Below, one piece after another: positions 36,706 to 49,597 of a stretch of DNA of 64,000 nucleotides. Within the stretch, counting starts at the first letter, position 1. Each line of letters begins with the position of its first letter. Under the pieces are notes generated by a model. The model saw nothing but the letters and a program-made list of their open reading frames with translations, was not told the origin of the DNA and searched no databases. A program made the translations under genes and the position numbers. The DNA comes from Siniperca chuatsi. Taxonomy: Eukaryota > Chordata > Actinopteri > Centrarchiformes > Sinipercidae. Location of the stretch: contig NC_058063.1 in assembly GCF_020085105.1 (NCBI RefSeq), positions 11,189,651 through 11,253,650 of the forward strand, written 5' to 3'.

Positions 36706-39700
36706 ATATTTGTCTACCTTATATGTCAGTTAAACATACGTTTTGGGAAGATGAAGTCTTGAAGGAGCTGTCAGTTGGCCTTCTGCCAAGCTGTGGATCT
36801 GTGAATCACTGCTAAAGAGCCTTGTGAAACTTCTCTGCTCCTGGGAACCACTGTTACCGAACGCAGCAGAAAACATGTGACACTGTTTCCTTCAGTGCAA
36901 ATATTAAACATTAACAATGGCCGCCTCTACTCTCATAAATTACCTCAGCTGAGATTTAGAAAAAACATTATTTGGAAGTTTCTGTAAATATTACACAGAA
37001 AACATCTGAGAAACCCAAATACAGAGTGGCCAGCCTGAGAACATATTACCCTCCAGGCTGGGCTGGTCAGGCTGAATTCTATTCATAGTTCATTGGGTTA
37101 TTTTTAATCACTATAAATACAAGGAGTGCTTGATTATTTATCAGATGTACTCACAGCTATAAAGATTAAAAATCACCCCATGAGACCTATTCTGGGCCAT
37201 TATTAATTTTTTATTTTTTTGCAGTATTTGGGGATTTAGTGTTGTACTGGCTCAGTGAACCCTAGGTTTGTTTATATTTCAGCTCCACACTAACTTTTAA
37301 CTCTTGTGAAAATTTGCCAAACATTAGTGGCTACCTCACAGTATCTGGGGTGTTGCTACTGTATAGGTCATCCTCCTAAAGTTGTATTTTGAACATAAAC
37401 GCAAACTATAACAACTTAACCAAGAGTGTTCAACTCTTTGAGAACATACTCTCTCAGAAAGCTGGAGCCGGTTGCACCAGCTGTTCGCAACTTTAAACTC
37501 AACCTAGTTACAATGTAAGTGTTTACCAAGTGGAGATTTATGCATCACTAAATTAAAACTCAAACTAGTTTATATGTAGAGATTAGCTGTCACAAAATAT
37601 CTACACCTAGTGACTGCCAAGTGTAGGCTGTCGCGTAGCTAACTGACCTAACAGACAAAAAGAGCATTAGCTTGCTAGTATATGACCTGTTTACATTGAA
37701 GAGAAAAATAGGTACTATAGGATAACGTCTACACATCTGACCCAACACTGTTTAATAATGATGTGAACTGTGAAGATTTTACAAAAGTAATGATATACCT
37801 CAAATTACAAAACAATATGCCAATAACATTAGCCTACTGAAGTTAGCAGCCAATTTACACGTCAGACAATTCTTAAAACGGCTATAATAGATATTTTTAT
37901 AATAACACTGGATAACACCACCAGATATTACCCTCAGCAGTTGGTAGAGACCAAAAATGGAGCTAAAAAAGAATGAATATTGGACTTTCATTCATCAGGT
38001 GGACACGACTCCAAACGAATGCTAATGTTGCTACGTATCTGCTGGATGTGTAAATTTTAGCAAATCACAAATTGGAAACTAGCTAATACTAAGAAATCCT
38101 GACATAAGAAAGAAGGGCAAAACAAGAAACCCTTCTTGGCTTTGAAGAATGAAAAAGGTATTTCAGCATTTAAAAGCTCCACCAAACAGAACTATTGGTT
38201 TCATTATGCTGTGATGCAAACACAGTCAATGGCTGGTTGTGAAATCATTTTCCATTGAAGGCACAAACTGGTGGAACCACTTACACACTGTGACCACCGC
38301 TAAAGTCAACATATTTCTCAACTATTGTGATGTATTCACGTGAAGTCCCTTTACTGCCCTTTATGCTAGGAATTAGGATTGGCTAATTAGTCATCATGAG
38401 TCAGTCTGAACAGTCATGAAAGTAGGTTTAATATTACATATAAGCCATCCTGATTAACAAAACAGACTTTTAGTGGTCAAATGTATAGTCTGAAATTCTT
38501 AACACACACATCTCTTTCTATATCCTTCCTCCTTTAGTTCAGTATGTCCAGTATCTTCCATGCATTACTCTTTTTACCTTTGTACGTGTTGAGTCTGACA
38601 CCCTGGCTGTGTTTGAAGCCTCTCTGTATTGGGTGCCTTTTTCCTGACCACACTGCCGCAGACCGAGCCGTGGAGCCAGCTGAGATTACACAGCAGGCCA
38701 CATCAGCCAGGAACCTTCAACAGATAGAGAGGAGAGAACAAAACAAACCTCTATCCCATTTGATCCCCCTTTTCTCACTCCCTTTTACTCTTTCTATCCG
38801 GGCCAGGAAGCCTTTCCATGACTGTATTGGGAATCAAAGGGGCTTCTACAGAAGGCACTGACCCTGGCAGAGCTTTTGAACTTTTGTTTTGATCTCTGAC
38901 AGCAAGTTGTGAGTCATGAAAGACACAGAGAGAAGTATGTGTTATCATAGTTACTTTGAACTTTATGGAAGTTGTGGCATTGCAGTGTACGTGATTACTT
39001 CAACTATATTGCAAATTTCTCTTTGGGATACCCGTGTCCATGCATTTGATTTATGTGAAACAAGACAGTTATGGGATCAAAAATGGACACAAACAGCCTA
39101 TTAAGATATTCTCACGCTGATTATTTCCTTACTGATTTTAACCAGTGTGGATGAGAAACCCTCGCAGAAACAGGCAGCATGAAGCCAAAAGGTCAAAAAC
39201 CTTTTCAAGCATCCCCTGGCAACAAGATGACCCTGTGCCATTAAAGTAGCAGAGCTTGGGCTACCCCTTGGTTGGCAAATATGGTTGACCAAAAGTTTCC
39301 CTGGGGATGAGGGCAGTTTGGGGTCAACAGGAAAGCATTACAATTGATTGACCCATAGAGGTCGTTGATCTGATGACTTTGTGGTGAAGTAGTTTGGATA
39401 TTCTACCAATCTGCTTGATATTTGCTGATGTTTTTGTTCTTTTGTCTGGAGTTTTGTTTAGGACTGTATTATTGTATTATCTTAACTGGTGCATGTTTGC
39501 ATTTGTCCACACGTGAGCCAGCTTTGTTTCAATTGAAAAGACAGTGAAAATGCCAGTAGGGAAAAAAAACTGCCATAGATCATGTTTGTTGTGTTTACTC
39601 CAAGTATTTGTCTTCCTTTTTTTCCAAGCCTTATAAAGAATTCTACTTAGGAATTTCATAATTCAGTTACTGTTGTCTCAAACTCTTCAGTCAGAACAAT

Positions 39701-40534
39701 ACTCTTCCTTCAGTCTTTTATTGTCTGCCCATATGGGTTCTGATTTTTTTTTTTATCATAGAGTAATTCCACCTGTGTTCACAGTGTATTTCCGCTCATT
39801 CTCAGTCTTCTAAAGGTTTCTGTCTGATCAACATGATTGGTGTTTCAACAAACCTGGTTTGATTCCACATTGACAAACAGACAAAGCAGTTCTTTTCAGT
39901 CCCTTCAGCCCTGATGTGCTAAAATATGGCACAAATTGGGATTCACCGTTCAGTTCTGATAAATAAATAAAATTCTCTTTTTCTGCCTGGTAGCACTGAT
40001 GGGGGGAGGGAGGGGAGCTCCCAGGGCCTTCCAAGTTCAAAACTCAAAGCTTGCCACTAAAACCCTCCTCTGCATCTCAAAACTGGTCTAACAGAACCTA
40101 GAAGATTTCACTCAAGTGCTTTGGCTTAAGAGGTAGAAGGACCTCTAATATCTGATGAGATTAGGATGCAAAACTGCCAATGTCTCCTTGGCACCGTCTT
40201 AAAGCTTCAAATTCAGAGCTTCAATGAAAACACAAGATCATTTCTTACTTATTTGGAAGGTCTCCACTGCGGCAGTGTAATTGTGGAAGGTTTGAATTAC
40301 CGTCAGGCCCCATCTACCTGAAAGTCAGCATGCAAAAGAAAAATAGATTTAGAGTCAGGGTGTAAAATTTGGAGGAACAGTTGGATAGAGTTTCCTCATG
40401 TTGATTTATGAACCATATGATGTTTGATTTTGATTTCCAATCTCAAATTCACATTTGTCATCACCTTAATGGATGCAAAGACAATTAAATAAAGGCATTG
40501 ATTTTTAAATTTTCATAAAAGCATTTATTTATGT
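36706..40534. other. Intergenic DNA, no gene seen
   Basis: AT-rich sequence. Around 37460-37640 words such as GAGCCGGTTGCACCAGC hint at an old repeat, but I cannot delimit it. No exon is supported. Confidence 0.45.
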
Positions 40535-41257
40535 TAGGGGCTGTACAAAAGTATTGCAGTGGGGAGGGGGGATGAACCTTATGTCTGATTTTTTTTTTTT
40601 TTAAATTAAGGCCCTTCTGAGAGTTATTAACATTTTCTTTGGACCCTCCCCTTGACTTGAAAAAAAAACTGCAACACCCTCTCACCAACATAATAATACA
40701 ACATTAATCTTAATGGAACAATAATTTAAACATTTTTGATAAGCAATTGTCAAATTAATGGGTGGTATAACAACTATTGGTGTTACAATTGGTGACTATT
40801 CCAGTCACTCTATTTTTTAAATAAAAAGCTGATAAGCAAACAGTAATTACTGCCACCGAAGGAGTGAACTGGGCGCTGTGTCACACTGAACTTGAATTAA
40901 CAGTATACAGTATATGGGCTAACTTTACATGGCACGTTTAACGCTTTTTCCCTTTTTGTGAAGGTGGGAACGACTGGTGGTAGAGATAATGTTTAATCAC
41001 TTATATCCATAAAGAGCCAGTGTATTATTTCTTTGTCAAAACTGACACATTGGCCCTACGAGCTATGACCCACTGCACACACTAAAGCCAACATTTACTT
41101 GTAGTATTTAATCTTTAATTCTTTTTTTTCTTGCAGTATAATCTTACAAGGGAAGGCTGAAATAAAATATAAATAACCATGCCACCACCGCCTTCCTTTA
41201 GCAAAAAGAAAAAAATTACACAACCCCACCCCACAAATTATTTTTGTACAGTCCCTA
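40535..41257. mobile_element. Non-autonomous TIR element ('TTAGGGACTGTAC' family), copy 1
   Basis: The left end is TAGGGGCTGTACAAAAGT. The right end, read inverted, is TTAGGGACTGTACAAAAATA. The interior has GTGGGGAGGGGGGATGAAC, GGACCCTCCCCTTGACTTG, GGAAGGCTGAAATAAAA and CCTTTAGCAAAAAGAAAAAA. The second copy at 53420-53915 has the same parts in the same order but is shorter. There is no transposase frame, and target duplications were not matched here. Possibly hAT-like. Confidence 0.65.
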
Positions 41258-44200
41258 ATCGAAAGGCATTCAGAAATGTTTAATACATTTGAAATGGACA
41301 AAAAATGCTTTTCTTATTTTTCTTCCTTTGTTGTGCTGTTCCTCTCCACCAAACATTTAACCCAGACATTCAACAGTGGGAAACCCATGCTGCTGAAATA
41401 ACACCATGTTTTTGTCTTGACTTGTCTCTTATTACTCCAGCGTTCAGCCTCCCATCCCCCCCACATACATTCCCTGTGGGGATAGCCACCTGTCTCTTCT
41501 GACTCCTGGGATGCCTCCCTGGCCTAACAGACAGCTCTTTGTGCTGGGGGGAGTAAAGCCTCTTAACAGGCTGTTACTGATAGGACTCAGGAGACTGCTG
41601 CTGTCAGGGAGGGGTTACAGCAGTGTATTACAGTGACATGGTTCACCTACTGTCTTTTTTTAATACAGATATTTTTTTTATGATACAGCTTTGGTGGGTG
41701 TATTTGTGAAAGTTCTCAAATGCAGGGTTGGTGTTAAGCCGCGTAGTCAATAGTACAGTACAGGCCAGCCAAGGTGACACACAGCGTAGCAACTGCAGAG
41801 ACTGACAACTGACCTAACAGTGTTCAGGCCGCTGGCACTTTGTGTTAAAAAATTGCCTCTGCACAGATCATCACTTGAATCACTGGTTCACTTCTCACTG
41901 ACAGCTTGTCTGCTTCTGTAGTTAGTTGGCTAGATGATCAAAGTAGGGACAGCGGTGAAATACAGTCGAAATCCTTGGAAAAGCTAGTAAGTAATCACAG
42001 ATGTGTGTTCCCAAGGTCAAGAATGAACCTGCATGCTCAAGCTCCAATTTGCACTCCATCACATCTAAATTGAACATTTAATCCACATTTAGTTTTATTC
42101 TTGAGGGGTTCAACCTCATAGGAATATAAACAGTTCTATAAAATAAAGCTTTTTTTGATTGTCTTGATGCTTACAAAGCATTTTCAGCATATTAACGTAT
42201 GAATTTATTGTAATGCTAAATTTGCTTCAGAAAATCAATATGTAACATGAATATTAAAGAATTGTGACCACTGGCTCTTTCTTTATGAAGTGCTAGAAAA
42301 TGAAATCTCTGGATCTTGGCAAGCAATGCATAGCAGGGATTCCACTACAGCCCACTTCTGAAAACAGTGGGAGGATAGATGCATGGCTGCAAGACTTTGC
42401 AAAAATCTTTTCTCTTTTGTTGTAGGGAAGCTGACGTTCCATCTTCAGATGATAAGATTTTGTAGCACTATACACGTTTGGTACAGTTTATTTGTATATA
42501 ATGTGGAGGTTACCTCTGCATGTATACAATGGAGTTTTGTAGATCTGTTTTTCTGTGCTAAATGAATGCATACAGCTTAATTTAGTTTACCAATGAGAAC
42601 CAAACATTTTGCACATTTAGTTAACTGCCTACATTTGTTAAATTGTTGCAAAGTTTCTACTTCAACAGTCAAAGGAGCTGAATAAAAGGCATTTTTTGAA
42701 TGCTGACTGAATTGGAGTTAATGGTTTGAAATACAAAGACTTGTCCTTGGGCACGTCGGCATTTACATAAAAAAAGATGAGCTTTACAGATTGTGTTCAC
42801 ACGACGCTAAAGACAACCCATTATGTAAATCACCAGTCATTACTAAGAGGAATTCTCATTCCTTGACATAAATTTGCAACAAGGTGTTTACTCCTCTGGA
42901 GTGATCTGATTCATCTTGTTCTTTTTCTACAGTCTACCTGGAAGGCATGACTAGAAATCAACAGCAGAACTGTCTTTGAAGTCTTTGAAAGTTGTGATGA
43001 CAGTCGTGCTCTGCAGTTAATTTTTCCCCCCAACCCTTTAAAACATGTTGCATTCTGGAGAAATTGTGCATTGATCTTCAAAGGATGGAAAACAACAGGG
43101 CATCTGTGATGATACATTATTTCTGCGCGTACAACAGGATGTAAATGCATGACGATGACCTCGCCATGGTGAAATGAAGTCATGTGGAAATGTCCACTAA
43201 TGATGTCATGTATTAGTAAGGCCCTGCAGCCATGTCTGTTGGCAGCTCACTTTCTGTGCCTAACAACAAACAGAAAATGTGCTGACTTTATTTGTTTCAC
43301 AACAACAACATTGACTGGGCCAATGTTTGTATTTGCCCTGGAAGTCATTAAATAAATCCTCCAAGAAAGGTAACAATTTAGCCGCAATTAATCCAGTTGT
43401 ATTGTAGTAAACAATGATAAATGGTGACGCCTCTGTCATTTGATTTGCCTGTAGGAAACTTGATCAGCATAGCAACATATCAGGAGTGCATAAATCAGTT
43501 CGGCTGCTTGCAAATAACAGGTTCAAGCAAGTCTGATGTAAAGTTTTTCCTTGAATACCCTACAGCTTTGGTGTGATGGATGCCTTGTAGGCTGCTGACA
43601 CTTGTGTCAAATAAGTGCTTAGAGTGCTTCATAAGTAGCTGCAGGGTATTTATTGTTGAGGAAAGACTGTCATTTGGTCTTGAGATAAACTGTTAAAATA
43701 CATGAAGCTGTGTTGCAACGTGGTACAATGCTAATGCAAAATAGCTGCATATGAACAGTTTCTCTCAAGACCAAATGTAATTCCAACAAGATATGGTCCT
43801 TTGGAGACATAAGCATGTACACAGACAGTGCAGTATGTTTTATGTTGTGTTTGACTTTGTGTCGGTTGTACAGGTGTTCATTTTAAAATTCCAATCATTG
43901 CCGTTGCTGTTCTCGCCATGCAAAAACTAATTCTTGTTTCATACTTTTTGTATGTGTCCTTATCTTTAGAGGGCATGCAACATTGTCACCAAGTTGCATT
44001 TCTTTCTTTGTTACTAATGTGACAGTCGACCAGAGGAATGTCAGATAGCCACTGATGGAATCCAGTCTGAGAGTCACCCATGGGTGCAGAGGCAGCAAAC
44101 ACTGGAACAGCCCGGACCAGTCATGAAGTGCGAGTGGTACATTCACCTGGCCACGACATGTAAATATGTTTTAAAGCACTGCTGAGGTCTGCGTTCAGCT

Positions 44201-45427
44201 TGTTGTGGTTATCGTTTACAGGCGAGTGGAAGTCCTCATAAATCAAGCAGAGGAGCAAGAGAGCTGGGTTTAAAGTGCAGCTGAAACTGCCACAGCAATG
44301 TCATGTTTTTCTATGGCCACAGAACAGCTTCATTTATTGCTGCTGTTGGGTAAAAAAGGAAAACATGTTGTTGAAAGTCACCTTTGCAATTTAGACATTT
44401 TTTGAGCTCTATAACTAAGCTTCTTTTAAAACTTGTAATGTGTTTAAAAGCTGTTTCTCCTTACTGATAACTTTATGAAACTTGCTGTTATACACTTCAT
44501 GCACTACATGTTTACAACCAAACTAGCTAATATACCAGTGAAAAAAAAACAAATTCTGGCTAAATTAAATGTCACAACTCGGTTCAAATAAGCACGTTTA
44601 GGGCTTCCTTCAACGGCGGGAACTTGATTGTTAGATCCAGACCCTTTGTATTTTTTTATTTTTATTTTTTTACTATTTATGGGTCTGTCTGAGAATGTAA
44701 TCGTGTAAGAATGTCCTCAAAATCCCAACATTACACCTCACCGGTATTGTTTGGCATCTTCAAACCGTCACTGCAGCGCTACTCAGCAGATGAAATGATA
44801 ATAATAGAGCAACTTTATCAAGCCTTTGTTACAGTATCATGACAATTACAGGTTAAGGTGAGATAATGGTTGTGTGATGCAAGTGATGACTTGGTAACAT
44901 ACCAGATCACAGACTGCAGAAAGCTCTCTGGGACAACAGGTTTGAATATGACAGAACCCCCCCCACACACACACACACACACACACATATAAAAATTACA
45001 TTACACATTAAAATTTATAACAACTGTAACACAGTCTTACATATGGGTTAGAGTATGTGTCATAATTCTGGGATTAATAATAGGGGCTCTAAAAATGTCA
45101 TCAAAGCCTGAGCAAGTAGCACTTTCATAAAAAAGGCTATTTATGGTACGTCATTTAATTTGACACTCGTTTCAATGTAATGGCACAGGCAGGTTTGCTG
45201 ACTGAAGATGGAAAATGGGCTCAAATAGCAGCGACGGCCGGAGGCGTAACTGGGCTTTCATCACTGGCTCATTTTTCCATCCTGCCTTAAAATCAATAGG
45301 ATGTTTGTAAACCAGCAATGCAGAGAGATGGCAGTCAATAATCCAGACCATTAACAAATGTGGAACAAGCACATTGCAGTGTTTGCTAGGTCTTTGGTTT
45401 GTTACAGTACTGTGTGTTTTAGCCACA
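41258..45427. other. Intergenic DNA, no gene seen
   Basis: No exon or clearly bounded element. Includes a (CA)n tract at 44964-44987 and a T-rich block near 44650-44670. ORFs here are short and unrelated to known families. Confidence 0.5.
44964..44987. repeat. (CA)n microsatellite
   Basis: About twelve CA units after a run of eight C. Confidence 0.9.
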
Positions 45428-46705
45428 TTAGTGGCTAGTGATGGCAACGTCATTCTGTTGGTTGGTCCACCACTTTGGTTTACATTAATATATTTTGACA
45501 GCTATTGGATGAATTGCCATAAAATTCCCCAGAATGAGGCCTACTGACTTTGGTGATCCCCGGACTTTTCCTCTAGCGCCACCATGAGGTTGACATATTT
45601 TTTGTGAAATATCTCAACAACCTCTGGATGGATTGCCATGAAATTTGATACAGATATCCATGGTGTCCAGAGGATGAATCTTACTAACTGCAGTGATCTC
45701 CTCACGTTTCATCTAGCACCCCAAGCAGGTCAAAATGTTCACTTATCCAGTGAAATATCTCAACATCTGCTTAATGGATTGGCACAAAATTTTGTTACAG
45801 ATGTTCATGGTTCCCACACAAGGTATCATAATGACTTTGGCAATCTCCTGACTTTTTCTTTTCACCATGAGGTTGACATATGTGATTTTGAGTGAAATGT
45901 CTGGACAAATTTTTTGGATGGATAGATTACTATGAAATTTCATTTATACATTCATTATATACAGACTGAATTGTTATTACTTTGGTGATCCCCTGACTTT
46001 CCCTCTAGCGCCACCATTGGGTCAAAATTTTAATGTGTCCCATACTTTGGTTTGTGACCAAATACTTGCAAAACGGATGATGTTCCCATCAGCTTTAACT
46101 GTACTTTGTGTTTAATGCTATTAGCAAATGTTAGCATGCTAACATGCTTAACTAAATGGAGTTCAACGACACAGCAGGGGCCCCAGCAAAAATCGCAGGG
46201 TCGTCCAGAACTTTTGTCCGACGCAACGTCATCTGGCAAAGTGCTGCGGTGACCAATCACAAATACGTGCAAGTGCACATTCTTATTAGATTACATAAGT
46301 GAGTATTTCGACTGTTTACCTGGCAATCATCACTGTGAAAGACAAAGTAATTGTCGTGGTGATAACTGTTGTAAAATCAATTTTCAGAGTATTATAAACT
46401 ACTGTGCAGTGCTCTGGTGTCTGCTAAGTCTTCAGGCTCATGAAACAGTTACTCAAACTTGACTTCCTGGATTGTATTTCTACCTAGCAACACGTCCCTT
46501 GCGTTGTTTTAATGCAAGGTTTTCGGTCTGAAAGTCCGCTAAGATGTTGAGGATGGTAAACTCATACCGGATAAACATTAGCATGATTGTATTGTCATTG
46601 TGAGCATGTTAGCATGCAGATGTTAGCATTTAGCTCAAAGCACCGCTGTGCCTAAGCCTCATAGAGATGCTAGCATGGCTGTAGACTGTTAGTCTCGTTT
46701 TTTCA
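45428..46705 (+). repeat. Copy B of the 'ATGGATTGCCATGAA' repeat, interrupted
   Basis: The longest copy in the window. A GATGGCAACGTCATTC-type start and GGTCCACCACTTTGGTTTAC are followed by four or five degenerate units. Each unit has GGATTGCCATGAAATTT, CATGGT, TGACTTTGGTGATCCCC and CTAGCGCCACCATGAGG. The GCTAACATGC-rich 3' part and the end word GCTAGCATGGCTGTAGACTG follow. The 3' part is split by an insertion at about 46159-46538. Confidence 0.8.
46159..46538 (+). mobile_element. Element nested inside repeat copy B, related to 13680-13930
   Basis: Copies A and C run directly from AACTA-type sequence to GTGAACCTGGTAAAC-type sequence. Here about 380 unrelated bases intervene before GGATGGTAAAC resumes. 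The insert shares GTTTACCT, GTGGTGATAACT, TTGTAAAATC, GAGTATTATAAACT, TGTGCAGTG and GACTTCCTGGATTG with 13740-13920. It has no ORF, and its terminal repeats are not resolved. Confidence 0.6.
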
Positions 46706-48823
46706 GTTTCAAACAACAAGAGTTCAGGACTATGTTCTAATAACATGTTCAGTTAAATTAGTTATTTATTTGTATTAAGATGAGGGAATCATACTTGGCA
46801 GGCATCATTCCATTTCACGCTGTCCTTTGTCTAAGTCTGTTTTCTGTCCATGAATGCTCGTTCAACAGCCCTGCAGGCGCGTTCTTCCACAAGGTCAGAC
46901 ATATGCACCTCTCACAGGCAAACACAGGTGACTCTTCCACCCTCAGCTCTGCAAACATTTCCCAGCGGCTGTGTCACCGCATTACTTTACACACAGCTCA
47001 TAAAACCATGATTACACACTCTGCCTTATCAGGCCTCAGCCCTGGTGATGTAATTTGAAGCTGTAACTGAAATGCAAGCATACCAAGAGAAACACGCAAG
47101 GTGTGTTTAAGACAAGCGGTGGTCTTATGGTGGAGTAGCTTCCTGTTATCAGGCGGACAGTCAGGCAGATAGAGTGTAGTTTACTGTATGAGATGGTTCA
47201 TTAAAAACTGTCTTGTCTGCTGTGTTGTTAGAGTCTGAGCTAAGTAGACTGTTTGTATTGCTAACATGCAATAACTGCAGTTAAGGGCTCAACACCAAAC
47301 ATTTAATGTTAGTGTTTGGTGTTCCCTTATTGAACATGTGCTCTGTTGTCTGTACAAACACGATCCTCAGCCTTCACAGTCCACTTTGTGCAAACACACT
47401 AAAGGTGAGGAGGAAATCCAATCTTGCATGATGTCATCACTGCTTTGGTTAACTCCCAGCTTTACTTTAACAGGAACGCAAGACTGTGCTGAGCTGCAGC
47501 TATCCTTGTAATGAGGAAAACCCCACTGTAAATCATGATAAGTTTGCAAAAGTATGTCTCTGGCATAATTTTGGGTTATGGAGAAGAAGGAAATTATGTG
47601 TTTGTTTGTATCTCGACTGTTTACTCAGAAAAATATAATTGTTACCATCTAAATAAAGGAGGATAGTTATATATCTTTTTGTTTTTTCTGGAAACAAGAC
47701 ACCAGAGTGAGACTAGAGTAAACAAATGAAAACGCCATATAAGCAGGGCTGGATAAAATTTGTCATGCAAACGTTTTTTTGTCTCGCTCCCTAATAATTC
47801 TACCAGCAGTAATTCCTCATTCCCAGTTTGAGTTGTAAGACTTGTTTATCAGTCTTAGGTAATATTTCCCTTAAGGTTTGGACTCATTGTCTGGGGTAGT
47901 CATTAGTCATTACTTCACTAAAGTTTAATTATACATACTAATCTTATAAGAACAAGAAACTGGCATATTGAGTTGCTTCCTCACATTCCAATGTTTATTA
48001 GTCATTTAATGATACTGATTTGCAATACGTTAATTAAAGATAGAAATTTCCATTGATATAAATGTTCTTGACATCTGACATGTTTATCTCCAATGGATAG
48101 ATTCTGTTGTCACCAAGAGTCACCACCCAATTTGTCTGCAGTTACACCATTGTGTTGAGAGGAAGGACTGTTAAAGAGCAACTAATGTCTGCTGACTCAA
48201 ACAATGCAGAGGATTGTGTGCACCTGTGATGTGCTAATCTTTTTGACAGCCAAGTAAAGGCTCGAGGCAACAGAGTCACCGTGCAGACAGGTCAAATGAT
48301 TGCCTCAGAAACCTTACTGAGGAGCTCTTCCCTTCAAAGCTGGTGAAAGGAAAGTCTTCTTGTAGAACAGTGCGTTCATCGAGCAGCAATTTTACACCAC
48401 TGCCGCAGTGGAAATTTAATTATGTTTGCTAGTGTGTGTATGCAAGAGCGCATTTTGAGGGCAGGCTGAGAAAGATGACCTTTTAAGAACCTCTGTTCTT
48501 CAAGACAAAAAGACACTCACCATGCAATAGAGATGTTTGATCCATGCAAAAGATACCAGACTCTTTTTCCATGACGTTGAAGAGTCCACAAGGCAGATCA
48601 GGTACTCAGGAGATGAATGATGTTGTTTCACCAAGCGTGTCTGCTCAAAGCTTGTGTGGGTTCTCTGTGATAATTTGATATGTCAGGGCAGGTTTGAGAA
48701 TGGCAAAATGGTTTTTAACACTTGTTAGTAAAACAAATAAATACTGGCTGTTGTAAAAATACCCATTTTCCTCGTTCCGTCAAGTGAGAACTTGCCTCTG
48801 TGAGCTGCCAGTGTTGAACAATA
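46706..48823. other. Intergenic DNA, no gene seen
   Basis: Nothing coding. The only notable structure is the hairpin at 47284-47326. Confidence 0.5.
47284..47326. repeat. Imperfect hairpin
   Basis: AAGGG-CTC-AACACCAAACA on the left pairs with TGTTTGGTGTT-CCCTT on the right, across an 11-nt loop. The stem is 11 bp perfect plus 5 bp beyond a 3-nt one-sided bulge. Confidence 0.8.
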
Positions 48824-49597
48824 CAGAGTCTACGGCAATGCTGGCGGCTCTGTGAGTCTGTGCTCATAGGCACAGCTAAATGCTAACGCTAGCACAAGTG
48901 ACACAGTGACAATGCTAACATGCTGATGTTTAGCAGGTATAATATTTACCATGTTCACCATTGTAGTTTAGCGTGTTAGTATACTAACACTGAGCGTTTG
49001 CTAATTAGCACTATACACAAAGTACAGCTGAGGCGTACATGAATGTGTGTGAAGAATTCGTGGCAATCCATCCAATTGCTGTTGCTGTTGTTGAGGTTTC
49101 ACAAAAAAACTAAAATGTGAACCTCATGGTAACGCTAGAGGAAGAGTCAGGGGATCACCAAAGTCTTCACCCTCAGGGGACCATGAATGTCTTTACAAAA
49201 CTTTGTGCCAATCCGTCCAGTAGATGTAGAGATATTTCACAGGATAAGTGAAAACTTTGACCTGCTGGTGGTGGCGCTACAGGAAAAGTCAGGGGATCAC
49301 CAAAGTCTTTAGAATTCATCGTCTGGGCACCATGGATATCTGTATCAAATGTCATGGCAATCCATCCAATAGTTGTTAAAACATGTCACTAAAAACCAAA
49401 AATATCAACCTGCTGTTGCTGCTAGACGAAAAGTCAGGGGATCACAAAAGTCAGTGATCTTCATCCCCTGTGGATCATCGATGTCTGTACGAAATTTCAT
49501 CCATCCATTAGTGGTTGAGATATTTCACTTTGGATCTAAGTGTTGGACTGACTGACATTGCCATCCCTAGACCCATGCTGCTAGCATGGCTACAAAT
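48824..49597 (-). repeat. Copy C of the 'ATGGATTGCCATGAA' repeat, inverted
   Basis: Same family as 20407-20892 and 45428-46705, on the minus strand. The GCTAACATGC-rich part lies at 48870-48990 and three to four tandem units at 49060-49530. The far end GCTAGCAGCATGGGTCTAGG, then GATGGCAATGTCAG is complete here and shows the true 5' end of the family. Confidence 0.8.
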
